Position numbers and translations under genes: made by a program. This document shows, piece by piece, positions 43,001-52,737 of a stretch of 64,000 bases of DNA (the first letter of the stretch is position 1; each line of letters starts with the position of its first letter). The stretch is from Sneathiella sp. (GTDB lineage: Bacteria; Pseudomonadota; Alphaproteobacteria; Sneathiellales; Sneathiellaceae). Where the stretch lies: assembly GCF_002694385.1 (NCBI RefSeq), contig NZ_NZMB01000019.1:37988-101987 (forward strand), written 5' to 3'. A model generated the notes under the pieces. It was not told where the DNA came from. It did no database searches and was given only the letters and a program-made list of their open reading frames with translations.

Positions 43001-43862
43001 CGAGACAATCCTGCTTCGCGGCCTTCAGATCATTACACAGCTTCGAGGCGGCATCGCGACCAAAGGAACCAAGCTGCAAACGATAATAGGTTTTGCCGTT
43101 GACCTGCACATCCTGCACCCGATACCCGACGCCGGAGAGCAGGGAGCCATGCTTGCCCGTCAGGTTGGACCATTGCTTCTCCGCTGCATCGACGGATCCG
43201 AAGGAGCCGACCTGCACCCAGCTATTGCCGCCGGGCGTCGCCGTTTCCTTGGCAGGGGGCAGAGCCGCCGTCACCGTTTCTTTCGCGCTTTCTTTCACCG
43301 TCTCCGAAGTCTCGGCGACTTTTTCTTCTGCAGCGGCGGCAGTTTCTTTTGCGGCCTCAACGGCTTTTTCAGTGGTGTCACTCACCGCATCGGCAGCCTT
43401 TTCCGCTGTCTCAGTCACCTTGTCGGCGGCCGCCTCACCGTCTTCCGTCGCCTTTTCCACAAGCTGATCCAGCTTGTTTTCATCCGCCGCCTTTTCAGCC
43501 TCGCTCAGCTCCGGCTTTTCCTCGCGGATCGCCGCTTCCGGCGGGGCCATCAGCTTTTCTACCTTTTCCTCTCCCTCACCGGAGTTGAGGACGTTGAAGA
43601 CCTGCTTGTCCTGATTGGGCACTTCCATGCCGCCGGGATCCTCCGGCGCCACCTTCACCGGCGCCTTGTCGGCGCTGATGATCGGCGGGGCGAGTTGCAC
43701 GCCCTTCTTCACGCCCTGATCATAGGCGTACCAGATACCGATGCCGAAACCGAACACGATGAGCAGGGCCAGCGTTGCGCCAATCCATCTCCGGCGGCTG
43801 AAACGCGGTTCATCCTCGCCCTCATAAAAATCATCATCCGGATATTCATCTTCGCGGTTCAC
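42987..43862 (-). CDS. SPOR-domain membrane protein with Ala/Glu/Lys-rich linker
   Basis: One N-terminal TM (WIGATLALLIVFGFGIGIWYAYDQG), low-complexity linker, C-terminal SWVQVGSFGSVDAAEKQWSNL...YYRLQLGSFGRDAASKLCNDLKA; GTG start. Confidence 0.88.
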   Translation of the reverse strand: MNREDEYPDDDFYEGEDEPRFSRRRWIGATLALLIVFGFGIGIWYAYDQGVKKGVQLAPPIISADKAPVKVAPEDPGGMEVPNQDKQVFNVLNSGEGEEKVEKLMAPPEAAIREEKPELSEAEKAADENKLDQLVEKATEDGEAAADKVTETAEKAADAVSDTTEKAVEAAKETAAAAEEKVAETSETVKESAKETVTAALPPAKETATPGGNSWVQVGSFGSVDAAEKQWSNLTGKHGSLLSGVGYRVQDVQVNGKTYYRLQLGSFGRDAASKLCNDLKAAKQDCLVVSG

Positions 43863-44896
43863 TAGCCATACTCCTTTACCATATCGACGCCGAGAGATGT
43901 CATCCCGCCATCCAGAATTGCATCCAGCGCCCCGAGCAGCACTCTTCTTGCGGGCGTCTCCGCCCCTCCCCCAAGATAGTCAGAGGAAATCGGGCGCTCC
44001 GTCTCGAACAGGCGGAAAAATAGCAAGGAAAGGTCCTGGAGGAAAGAGGCGAGATAAAATCCGTCCTGCTTGCGCAGCGTCTCTTCCACCGCCAGCGGCC
44101 AATCCGCCAGCCGCCTCATGAGCGCCCTTTCCTCCCCTCCGTTCAGAAAGGAAAGATCCGCCCCCTCCAGAATGGCCCTCTCTCCCGCCGCCCACGTCGC
44201 GTTTAGCCGCGCCAGCATCATCCGCGCATAGGGAATGGCGAAAACAGGGTTATTATAGCTGCGCTCTGTGGCCAAAATAGGGCTGAACGCCCTCATAAAG
44301 GCGGGCGGATTGGCGATCAGGGCAAATTTCGTGCGTGCCTCCCCGCATCTGGCAATCGCCGCTCCGGCCGGATAACCGCTATCGCTCTCTGTATTCTCCG
44401 CCGCCACCTCGATTATCACGGCCCCTGACTTTTCCGCAAGCCGCCGCAGCACTTGCCCATTCACGTCTTCCCGCAGGCCGCAAAGATCGTGCAGCGAAGC
44501 CGGGCGGCGGACTGTTACTGCCCCCAAACCCGCCGCCAGCCCATCAAGGCCATATCCTGCCCCCTCCCGCAGCAGCAGAGGAAGCTGCGCCTGCCAGAAT
44601 TCCGGCTTATATATCAGATTGATGTAGCCATTTGTTTCATACCGCACTTCTGTGAGATCGGGCAGCGCCTTCAAACGGGAGAGAAGCGCATCAATCCTGG
44701 CGTCTGCCCCTTCCCGGCCCGCCGATGTCAGCAGGATCGCCGCATTAGTGGCCAGATCCGCGACATGTGGCCCCTGCGGCGGGCGGAGGCGTAAATCGGC
44801 GAGAAACCGCGCCGCCGCCATCTCGGTCGCAAAGGCATCGCTTCCCAGCGCCGATAACAGCGCCTCACGGACCATAATATGATAGGATCGGGACAT
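43862..44896 (-). CDS. ArgRS-like protein with N-terminal (Add1) and DALR anticodon-binding domains but no catalytic core
   Basis: VADLATNAAILLTSAGREGADARIDALLSRLKALPDLTEVRYETNGYINLIYKPEFWQAQL matches ArgRS N-domain; NNPVFAIPYARMMLARL...FYLASFLQDLSLLFFRLFE...RRVLLGALDAILDGGMTSLGV matches DALR; no HIGH or KMSK. Confidence 0.85.
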   Translation of the reverse strand: MSRSYHIMVREALLSALGSDAFATEMAAARFLADLRLRPPQGPHVADLATNAAILLTSAGREGADARIDALLSRLKALPDLTEVRYETNGYINLIYKPEFWQAQLPLLLREGAGYGLDGLAAGLGAVTVRRPASLHDLCGLREDVNGQVLRRLAEKSGAVIIEVAAENTESDSGYPAGAAIARCGEARTKFALIANPPAFMRAFSPILATERSYNNPVFAIPYARMMLARLNATWAAGERAILEGADLSFLNGGEERALMRRLADWPLAVEETLRKQDGFYLASFLQDLSLLFFRLFETERPISSDYLGGGAETPARRVLLGALDAILDGGMTSLGVDMVKEYG

Positions 44897-45013
44897 CCCG
44901 CGCTTTCCTTAACAGCGGCCAATTGACAAACAGCAATAGGATTAATACATCATCTATTGTATAGTCACTATAAATCAGGGCGGATTGGCCCTGTCTTTTG
45001 GGTAGATGTTGAA

Positions 45014-45364
45014 ATGTCTGTCATGGATCAAATGGAGCCGCCGGTCAAACTTTCCGATCAGGCCGCGGCGCGCGTAAACACCATTGTCGAGGAAATGAAT
45101 TCCGACAAAAGGATGCTGCGCGTTGCCGTCAATGGCGGCGGCTGTTCCGGCTTTCAATACAGCTTCGATCTTGATGATACGCAGAATCCCGATGATGTCG
45201 TCGTCACCAACAAGGGCGCGACGCTGCTAGTGGACCAGATATCCCTGATGTATCTCGCCGGGTCAGAAATTGACTATGTCGAGGATATGATCGGCGCGTC
45301 ATTCCAGATCAAGAACCCCAACGCGACCGCCTCCTGCTCCTGCGGGTCATCATTTGCGATTTGA
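45014..45364 (+). CDS. erpA: Iron-sulfur cluster insertion protein (HesB/IscA; ErpA-like)
   Basis: LRVAVNGGGCSGFQYSFDLDD, FQIKNPNATASCSCGSSFAI. Confidence 0.9.
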   Translation: MSVMDQMEPPVKLSDQAAARVNTIVEEMNSDKRMLRVAVNGGGCSGFQYSFDLDDTQNPDDVVVTNKGATLLVDQISLMYLAGSEIDYVEDMIGASFQIKNPNATASCSCGSSFAI

Positions 45365-45392
45365 TCGGCCGGTCAAAGATGCTAGAAAAAAG

Positions 45393-45416
45393 GCCCGGTT
45401 CATGCCGGGCTTTTGT
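45393..45416 (+). terminator. Intrinsic terminator after erpA
   Basis: GCCCGG-TTCATG-CCGGGC followed by TTTTGTGTTTTT. Confidence 0.75.
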
Positions 45417-45433
45417 GTTTTTCGGGGGATGAG

Positions 45434-46201
45434 ATGAAAATTGCGAGCTGGAATGTCAATTCCGTGAAAGTCCGCCTGCCGCGGCTGATGGATTATCTGA
45501 AAGACTACGCCCCCGACGTGCTCTGCCTTCAGGAATTAAAGGTCATCGACGAGAATTTCCCCCGTCTGGAGGTGGAGGAACTCGGCTATCATGTGGAAAC
45601 ACACGGCCAGAAAACCTATAACGGCGTCGCCCTCCTTTCCAAATTCCCCCTTGAGGATATCCGTCGCGGTCTGCCGGGCGATGACGCGGATGAGCAAGCC
45701 CGCTATATGGAGGCAACCGTGCAGGGCATACGCATCGCCTCCATTTACCTGCCGAACGGCAACCCCGTGGACAGTGACAAATTTCCCTATAAGCTCGGCT
45801 GGATGGAGCGGCTGATCACCCACGCCAAAGGGCTGCTGGAAAGTGAAATGCCCGTTGTCCTTGCGGGCGATTACAACATTATCCCGCAGGATGAGGATTG
45901 CTATGATCCGAAGGCATGGGAAGGCGATGCCCTGACCCGCCCGGAAAGCCGCAACCGCTTCCGCCAGCTTCTCAATATGGGCTATACGGATGCCTATCGC
46001 GCCTATACCACCGATGTGAATTACACCTATTGGGACTATCAACGGGGCGCCTGGCAGAAGGATCACGGCATCCGCATTGATCATCTCCTCCTCTCCCCGC
46101 AGGCGACGGACCGCATGGGCAAAGTCGGGATAGACAAGGGCCCGCGCGGACAGGACAAACCCTCCGACCACACCCCTATCTGGGTGGAGATTGAGGGTTA
46201 G
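45434..46201 (+). CDS. xth: Exodeoxyribonuclease III
   Basis: MKIASWNVNSVKVRLPRLMDYLKDYAPDVLCLQELKV, LAGDYNIIPQDEDCYD, SDHTPIWVEIEG. Confidence 0.93.
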   Translation: MKIASWNVNSVKVRLPRLMDYLKDYAPDVLCLQELKVIDENFPRLEVEELGYHVETHGQKTYNGVALLSKFPLEDIRRGLPGDDADEQARYMEATVQGIRIASIYLPNGNPVDSDKFPYKLGWMERLITHAKGLLESEMPVVLAGDYNIIPQDEDCYDPKAWEGDALTRPESRNRFRQLLNMGYTDAYRAYTTDVNYTYWDYQRGAWQKDHGIRIDHLLLSPQATDRMGKVGIDKGPRGQDKPSDHTPIWVEIEG

Positions 46202-46230
46202 GAAAACCGCCAAATCATCAATGTAAAGAA

Positions 46231-46260
46231 AAAGCCCGCCTGGGAAAGGCGGGCTTTTTA
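46231..46260. terminator. Bidirectional terminator between xth and ilvD
   Basis: AAAGCCCGCC-TGGGAA-AGGCGGGCTTTTTA between convergent genes. Confidence 0.85.
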
Positions 46261-46285
46261 CATTTCAGTACCGAGCTTAGGGCGT

Positions 46286-48139
46286 TCAGCGCTTTAGCTG
46301 ATCCACATCGCGGACAGCGCCACGGGCGGCGCTGGTGGTCAATGCTGCATAGGCCTTGAGCGCGGCGGAGACTTTCCGGGAGCGTGGCTTGGTCGGCCGC
46401 CATCCCGCAGCCCCCTTGGCATCCATACGGATGCGGCGATCCGCAAGGTCAGCATCGGAAATTTTAAGATTGATGGTCCGGTTGGGGATATCAATTTCGA
46501 TGATATCGCCTTCCTGTACAAGGCCAATGGCGCCGCCCTCCGCCGCCTCCGGCGAGACATGGCCAATGGAGAGGCCAGAGGTGCCGCCCGAAAAGCGCCC
46601 GTCCGTCAGCAGTGCGCAGGCCTTGCCGAGGCCCTTCGATTTCAGATAGCTGGTCGGATACAGCATTTCCTGCATGCCGGGGCCTCCTTTCGGCCCTTCG
46701 AAAACGATGACAACCACGTCCCCTTCCTTGATTTTATCGCCCAAGATGGCGTCAACCGCCGCATCCTGACTTTCAAATAGACGCGCCGGACCGGAAAATT
46801 TCAGGATGCTGGCATCGACGCCCGCCGTCTTCACGATGCAGCCTTCCTCCGCGATATTGCCATAGAGCACCGCGAGGCCGCCATCTTTCGAATAGGCATT
46901 CTCCAGCGAGCGGATGCACCCCTTCTCCCGATCAAGATCAAGGTCGGGATAGCGCTTCGACTGGCTGAAGGCCTCCGTCGTGCGTACGCCGCCGGGCCCC
47001 GCGCGATAGAATTCCTGCACCGTATTGCTGCGGCTCTGCGTCACATCCCAGAGCTGGATGGCTTCGCCCAGGGTCGGAGAATGCACCGTCGGCACCTCCT
47101 CATGCAGCAGCTTTGCCCGGCCAAGCTCGCCCAGCAGCGCCATGATGCCGCCGGCGCGATGCACATCTTCCATATGATAGGTCTGGATGCTGGGCGCCAC
47201 CTTGCACAGATGCGGCACCCTGCGGCTTAACCGGTCAATATCCTTCATGGTGAAGCCAATCTCCCCCTCCTCGGCTGCCGCCAGCAGATGCAGCACCGTA
47301 TTGGTGGAGCCGCCCATCGCGATATCCAGCGACATGGCGTTTTCAAACGCCTTGAAGGAGGCAATTTCGCGTGGCAGCAGGCCCGGTTCATCCATCTCGT
47401 AGTGACGGCGGGTGATATCGACAATGGTTCGCGCCGCATCGAGGAAGAGCTGCTTGCGGTCCGCATGGGTGGCGAGCAGACTGCCGTTGCCCGGCAGCGC
47501 GAGACCCAGCGCCTCGGTCAGACAGTTCATGGAATTGGCCGTAAACATGCCCGAGCAGGAACCACAGGTCGGACAGGCCGAACGTTCAACTTCCGCGACC
47601 TGCTCATCCGTTACATTGGGATCCCCCGCCTGGATCATCGCGTCAATCAGATCAAGGCCAACCACCTTGCCGTCCGCCATGCCCTTGCCGGCCTCCATCG
47701 GGCCGCCGGAGACGAACACCACCGGAATATTCAGCCGCATCGCCGCCATCAACATGCCCGGCGTGATCTTGTCGCAGTTGGAAATGCAGACCAGCGCATC
47801 GGCGCAATGGGCATTGACCATATATTCCACGGCATCGGCAATAATCTCCCGCGACGGCAGGCTATACAGCATGCCGTCATGCCCCATGGCAATGCCATCA
47901 TCCACGGCGATGGTGTTGAATTCCTTGGCGACGCCGCCGCATTTCTCCACCTCGCGCGCCACCATCTGACCAAGATCCTTCAGATGCACATGGCCGGGCA
48001 CAAACTGCGTAAAGCTGTTGGAAATGGCGATAATCGGCTTGCTGAAATCGTCATCTTTCATGCCGGTCGCACGCCACAGCGCGCGCGCGCCTGCCATATT
48101 GCGTCCATGTGTACTGGTTTTGGATCGGTATTGGGGCAT
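46286..48139 (-). CDS. ilvD: Dihydroxy-acid dehydratase
   Basis: [60 protein letters not shown]. Confidence 0.96.
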   Translation of the reverse strand: MPQYRSKTSTHGRNMAGARALWRATGMKDDDFSKPIIAISNSFTQFVPGHVHLKDLGQMVAREVEKCGGVAKEFNTIAVDDGIAMGHDGMLYSLPSREIIADAVEYMVNAHCADALVCISNCDKITPGMLMAAMRLNIPVVFVSGGPMEAGKGMADGKVVGLDLIDAMIQAGDPNVTDEQVAEVERSACPTCGSCSGMFTANSMNCLTEALGLALPGNGSLLATHADRKQLFLDAARTIVDITRRHYEMDEPGLLPREIASFKAFENAMSLDIAMGGSTNTVLHLLAAAEEGEIGFTMKDIDRLSRRVPHLCKVAPSIQTYHMEDVHRAGGIMALLGELGRAKLLHEEVPTVHSPTLGEAIQLWDVTQSRSNTVQEFYRAGPGGVRTTEAFSQSKRYPDLDLDREKGCIRSLENAYSKDGGLAVLYGNIAEEGCIVKTAGVDASILKFSGPARLFESQDAAVDAILGDKIKEGDVVVIVFEGPKGGPGMQEMLYPTSYLKSKGLGKACALLTDGRFSGGTSGLSIGHVSPEAAEGGAIGLVQEGDIIEIDIPNRTINLKISDADLADRRIRMDAKGAAGWRPTKPRSRKVSAALKAYAALTTSAARGAVRDVDQLKR

Positions 48140-48326
48140 TTTGATCTCTTTCCTGAACTGACTGACATTCTAGTTAATACGAACCGGAGGTCAGGACAAG
48201 TGCAAGCCCGGCATAGCGTGGCTTTTGCGGTTATTTTTTCACGAAATTCAACCTTTAATTGTTATTACCAGTGAAATAGCTACTTAAGGCTTTGCTCATG
48301 CCGCATAACACCGAGAGGCCCGGAAA

Positions 48327-50039
48327 ATGCAATGCGAAGGAATAACGCGCGCCGGAAAGCGTTGCCGCAACAAAGCGCTGGACGATGAAATTTTCTGCGA
48401 GATTCACTTACGGGTCAACCGCACCTACAATCTCGCCCTGCTGATCCCCTTTGCGACGGCCTTGCTGTTTGCCTATTTCTTCCTTTTCGGTCTGTATTTT
48501 GACACCCTGCACTATGGCATTTTCGATTTGCAATATCTGAAATACGCCGGGCTCGATGATTTCTTCATCGGCATGCTGCGCAATGGCGGGATGCTGACAG
48601 CCGTCGTGCTGAAGGCGTGGGCCTTTTACACCTTCCTTGTCGCCGCGGTCTTCACGATATGGCTTCTGGCACGGCTCATTCATGTTACCTCCGGCAAGCA
48701 TCTCAAGCTCGCCACGCGGCTCAAGATGATCGGGCTCAGCCTCGGAATTTTCACTCTGAATGTGCTGCATATGTTTATTTTCATGATCCCGCAGCGCAAC
48801 CGCAAATATCCGGCGCAGATCATGATCGGGCGGGAGCATCTCGCCCTTTCCCTGAACCGCCACCGCAGGACGCTTGCCGACAAGGACGGGCCCGATCCGG
48901 CAGAGATCGCCGGCACACTCTATCGCCGCTTTCTGGCTGTTTCCACCTTCCGCAATCATCGCTTTGCGGTCACGATCCTGCTGCTGACACTGGCCTCCAC
49001 CGCCTCGATCCTCTATGCGGGCTATGAAGCGCGCAAAATGCGCCAGTGTATCATTATGGCAAGCGATGGCCGGATAGTTCCTGCCGAAAAAGATGCCGCC
49101 ACACTCTATCCCGCCCTCAATATGTCCAGCCTCTGCCGCAGCCATCTTGATACCCCGGCGGAGGATATCAGCGTCAGCAGCAAATTCCGCCGCACGTTGG
49201 TCAATTTCTTTAACTTTCCCGTCGTCATGCTGAAACAGGGCCAGGCGGCGAAACCGGTTCTCTATCTTGGTGCCACCTCACGTTTTGAGCTGTTCTTCAA
49301 CGGCGCAACCCGCCTGCCCTTCGCCGTGCCGGTGCAGCATCTCGGCCCCCTCTATGGCTCGCCGCCGATGCGTGATGACAGCCGCATCGCCGGGATTGAA
49401 ACGCGGATGGGCGCGATCGAGGCGCTGGCGCAGGAAAACGGCCGCACCCTTTCGGAAAGCCTGCGCCTCGGTCAGGAGAACAGCAATCTTCTGAAAAGCC
49501 TCGCCGATGCCGCGAAACAACCGGTCACGCCGGATCTTGGCGCGGTCAACCACAAGCTTGCCCGGCTGGAACAGAATGCGGCCGAAACCGCCGCCGCCAT
49601 CGACGGCTTGCAGGAAGGCATGGGCCGCATCGGTCATGCGCTTGGCGAGATCGAGCAGACGACAACCGCCCGCATCGGCGCCAGCGTGCCGGAGGATTGC
49701 TGGGAGATTGACCCGCATCTGATTGTCACCTTCAATGTCGGCTCGACACGGGTGAGCGGCGCTGAAACGCAGGCGCTGATCGCCAGGCTGGCGGAGCATT
49801 TTAAAAAGCGCGAGAAACATTTCATTGTCATCTCCGGCCATTCGGACCCGAGCGGCTCCACCTTCGAGAATTACCGCCTGTCACGTCAGCGCGCCCATGA
49901 GGTCACCAATCTGATGCTGGAGGCCGGACTGGCCAAGGAGGCATTGTTCGTGATCGGCCGGGGCGAGGATGACAGCCCCGACCTGCCGCAGCGGCGTGTT
50001 GAAATCCGCGATTGCAGCGCGCCTGTCCGGGAGGATTGA
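48327..50039 (+). CDS. Multi-TM protein with N-terminal Cys/His zinc-knuckle-like motif and C-terminal OmpA-like domain
   Basis: CEGITRAGKRCRNKALDDEIFCEIH; several TM segments; coiled-coil; FIVISGHSDPSGSTFENYRLSRQRAHEVTNLMLEAGL...RRVEIR. Confidence 0.8.
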   Translation: MQCEGITRAGKRCRNKALDDEIFCEIHLRVNRTYNLALLIPFATALLFAYFFLFGLYFDTLHYGIFDLQYLKYAGLDDFFIGMLRNGGMLTAVVLKAWAFYTFLVAAVFTIWLLARLIHVTSGKHLKLATRLKMIGLSLGIFTLNVLHMFIFMIPQRNRKYPAQIMIGREHLALSLNRHRRTLADKDGPDPAEIAGTLYRRFLAVSTFRNHRFAVTILLLTLASTASILYAGYEARKMRQCIIMASDGRIVPAEKDAATLYPALNMSSLCRSHLDTPAEDISVSSKFRRTLVNFFNFPVVMLKQGQAAKPVLYLGATSRFELFFNGATRLPFAVPVQHLGPLYGSPPMRDDSRIAGIETRMGAIEALAQENGRTLSESLRLGQENSNLLKSLADAAKQPVTPDLGAVNHKLARLEQNAAETAAAIDGLQEGMGRIGHALGEIEQTTTARIGASVPEDCWEIDPHLIVTFNVGSTRVSGAETQALIARLAEHFKKREKHFIVISGHSDPSGSTFENYRLSRQRAHEVTNLMLEAGLAKEALFVIGRGEDDSPDLPQRRVEIRDCSAPVRED

Positions 50040-50150
50040 GCCGCGCCGCCGCCGCCTCCCATGATCCGGACAGGCAGAGACGTTATCCTGTTGTCACCGC
50101 AGCAACTTTGCGCCATGCTGCCGGTCGATAAATAACAATGGCAGGATCAA

Positions 50151-50564
50151 ATGTCAGGCATAACAAAAGAACAGGCACAGAACCACTTCGACAATAATTT
50201 CAATAGCTGGATCCGGGAGATGGGGCTCACCATCGAGGAAATTCGCCCCGATTTCGTCAGCATGCGCATGCCCGTCAGCGAAAAGGTCATCCGCACCGGC
50301 GGCATGATCTGCGGCCAGGCAATCATGGCGCTTGGCGATACGGCGATGGTGTTTGCCGTCGCCGCCTCCGTCGGGCGTTTTGTTCCGATGACGACGGTGA
50401 ATATGCAGACCAGCTTCCTGCGCGCGGCGATGGGGGATGAAATGTTCTGCGACGTGCGCATTGTCAAGCGGGGCAAACGACTGGTTTATGGCGACATGAA
50501 CTTGCATATGGGCGACCCGGAGGTCACCGCCGCCCATGCGACAACCAGCGTCATGTTGCTCTAA
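50151..50564 (+). CDS. PaaI-family thioesterase
   Basis: RTGGMICGQAIMALGDTAMVFAVAASVG, TTVNMQTSFLRAAMGDEMFCDVRIVKRGKRLVYGDM. Confidence 0.85.
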   Translation: MSGITKEQAQNHFDNNFNSWIREMGLTIEEIRPDFVSMRMPVSEKVIRTGGMICGQAIMALGDTAMVFAVAASVGRFVPMTTVNMQTSFLRAAMGDEMFCDVRIVKRGKRLVYGDMNLHMGDPEVTAAHATTSVMLL

Positions 50565-50606
50565 CGGCAGCCAGACCGGACCTGCCCCCGTGGCCCTGCG
50601 CGAGTT

Positions 50607-51035
50607 TTATTTCGGGAGAACGACGCCCGTCCCGTGATCATCAATCAGCCGTTCGGACAATTCCGGCATGGCGAGACGGATTTTCTGAGCGGGCGGGCGG
50701 GCCGGTGGTTCGAAATAAGCATCAGGATCGGCGGCCGGGCGCAGTGACATTTCGGCGCTCGTCTCCCGTCCGGTATCGCCAAGATGCCGGGCCGGGCGAA
50801 ACCCCTGCGCCAGCAGGGAATGGTAATGCCAGGCGTTATAGACGAAAATGAAAACCGGCAGCGACAGGCCAAGCGTCGCAATGTTCATCAGTGTCATGCC
50901 GACAAACCCGAGGATATGTCCCCGGTACAGCGCCGGAAATGGTCCGAAAAGCAGGCAGGTCCAGGAAATGCCGCAATAGGCAATCGCCCGTTTCTGCGTC
51001 TGCGGCTCGATCATCGGAATAGCATAGGCCATCAC
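50607..51035 (-). CDS. DUF2628-like small membrane protein
   Basis: AYCGISWTCLLFGPFPALYRGHILGFVGMTLMNIATLGLSLPVFIFVYNAWHYHSLLAQGFRPA. Confidence 0.6.
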   Translation of the reverse strand: MMAYAIPMIEPQTQKRAIAYCGISWTCLLFGPFPALYRGHILGFVGMTLMNIATLGLSLPVFIFVYNAWHYHSLLAQGFRPARHLGDTGRETSAEMSLRPAADPDAYFEPPARPPAQKIRLAMPELSERLIDDHGTGVVLPK

Positions 51036-51273
51036 TCCCTCCCTTGCCGAATATCCGCTGCCCGGAGGTTTGCATCAATTTCCACTCCGGGAAATGCGAC
51101 CTTTTTTAACCTGTCTGAAGACTAGCAGGTAATTATTGACGAAACCTTGCCAGAACGCCGTCAATTTGCCGAAATTTGTCCGGAGTTTCCCTGCCCGCCA
51201 GCAATATCCTTTTGAATCAGGAGCTTGGCGGAGGCCCACAAAATCGGGCCTTTCTGGACTTGCGCCGTGCCGA

Positions 51274-52737
51274 TCAGCCATAACCCGGCGGCGGGGCGAA
51301 TCCGCCGAATGCTTCCTCTATCAACTGGCAGAATCGCAGGCTGCTGCGGTCCTCCCCATAGGCAGCGACGGCCTGCAATCCGACGGGCAGCCCCGACGGC
51401 GTGATCCCCACGGGCATGACGGTGGAGGGCAGATCGACCATATTCGAATAGCCCGCCCAGAAAAGCTGGTCCGTGGTCGGCTGCGGCCGGCCGTTTATAT
51501 CCAGCATGCGGTCCTGCCGCTCTCCCTTCTGGTTATGGGGAAAGGCGGGTCCGGCCGCCGCCGGACAGATCAGAATATCCCAGTCCTCGAAAAAGGCCTG
51601 CCATTTCTGCGCCATTTTCATTCGCTCATTATGCAGGCGCAGCCATTCCTTATGCGGCATCGTCCCGGCCCGCGCCATCAGGGTCAGGTAGCTTTTGTCA
51701 TCGGCAGGCGCCGACGCCGCAATGGCGCGAAAGCGCTCTAGCTGCGACTCGGTCAACCCTGTCGAGGTGGCAGCGCGCAGCAGCAGGATATAGGTTTCAT
51801 AGGCATCAGAAATGGGGATATCGGGGCGCGCCTCCCGGCTGACGCGCGCGCCCGCGGCCTCCAGCCTGTCGCCGAGGGATGAAAGTGCGGCCTGATAATC
51901 GTCATCCACATCAAACCCCTCCGCCGCCGTCATCAGGGCAACGCGGAAGTCTTTCAAATGGCGGTGTCGCGCCGGGGCAAGCTGCAATTTCCACGCGGCA
52001 TTTTTCGGCTGTGTCGGCCCCGCCATGATATCGAGCGCCAGTTCCAGATCAAAGGCCGAGCGGGCAAGCGGCCCCAGCACCGCGATATCGCTTTCCGCGA
52101 CAATGCCGGGCGGTCGCTGTCCTATACCGGGAATGATGCCGTAACTCGGCTTATGCCCGAAAACGCCGCAATAATGCGCCGGGTTGCGGATGGACGCGCC
52201 AATATCCGATCCGGCCTCCATCCCCGTGAGACCCGCCGCCAGCGCCGCCGCCGACCCGCCGGAGGAGCCGCCCGGAATACGCGCCAGGTCCCACGGATTG
52301 TTTGTCGTGCCATAGATGTCGTTAAAGCTCTGCCAGTCGGCGAGCATGAAGGGCACATTCGTCTTGCCGAAGATATTCGCCCCCGCATCCAGCAGCCGCT
52401 GCACCGCCACGGCATTCTGCGCCGGGAAATTCTCCCGCCACGCCGGATTGCCCCAGGTGGAAGGACTGCCGACAAAATCATAGGATTCCTTGATGGTCAT
52501 CGGCACGCCATGCAAGGGCCCGAGGATATCTCCGCGGAGGCGCGCCGCATCCGCCTCCCGCGCCCGCTTTCGCGCGCCTTTTTCATCCTGCCAGATCACC
52601 GCGTTGACATCGCCGTTATAGCGATCAATCCGCGCCAGATAGTGATCGAGCAGCTCTTCCGCGCCGATATTGCCGGTGGCGATCTCCCGCGCCTGCGCGG
52701 TTGCCGATGCGTAATGAATTTCCGTTATATCCGTCAT
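51274..52737 (-). CDS. Amidase (amidase signature family)
   Basis: GVPMTIKESYDFVG, PGGSSGGSAAALAAGLTGMEAGSDIGASIRNPAHYCGVFGHKPSYG. Confidence 0.93.
   Translation of the reverse strand: MTDITEIHYASATAQAREIATGNIGAEELLDHYLARIDRYNGDVNAVIWQDEKGARKRAREADAARLRGDILGPLHGVPMTIKESYDFVGSPSTWGNPAWRENFPAQNAVAVQRLLDAGANIFGKTNVPFMLADWQSFNDIYGTTNNPWDLARIPGGSSGGSAAALAAGLTGMEAGSDIGASIRNPAHYCGVFGHKPSYGIIPGIGQRPPGIVAESDIAVLGPLARSAFDLELALDIMAGPTQPKNAAWKLQLAPARHRHLKDFRVALMTAAEGFDVDDDYQAALSSLGDRLEAAGARVSREARPDIPISDAYETYILLLRAATSTGLTESQLERFRAIAASAPADDKSYLTLMARAGTMPHKEWLRLHNERMKMAQKWQAFFEDWDILICPAAAGPAFPHNQKGERQDRMLDINGRPQPTTDQLFWAGYSNMVDLPSTVMPVGITPSGLPVGLQAVAAYGEDRSSLRFCQLIEEAFGGFAPPPGYG

Noticed and set aside
43149-43865. 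238-aa Phe/Arg-rich plus-strand ORF in the SPOR linker region
   Set aside because: Opposite-strand reading of the repetitive Ala/Glu/Lys linker; not a membrane protein in its own right.
43862-44896. Possibility that the ArgRS-like ORF is a frameshifted fragment of a normal argS
   Set aside because: N- and C-terminal ArgRS-like segments are in the same frame with no stop, and no leftover catalytic-domain sequence is seen in flanking or alternative frames; reads would still be needed to exclude an assembly deletion.
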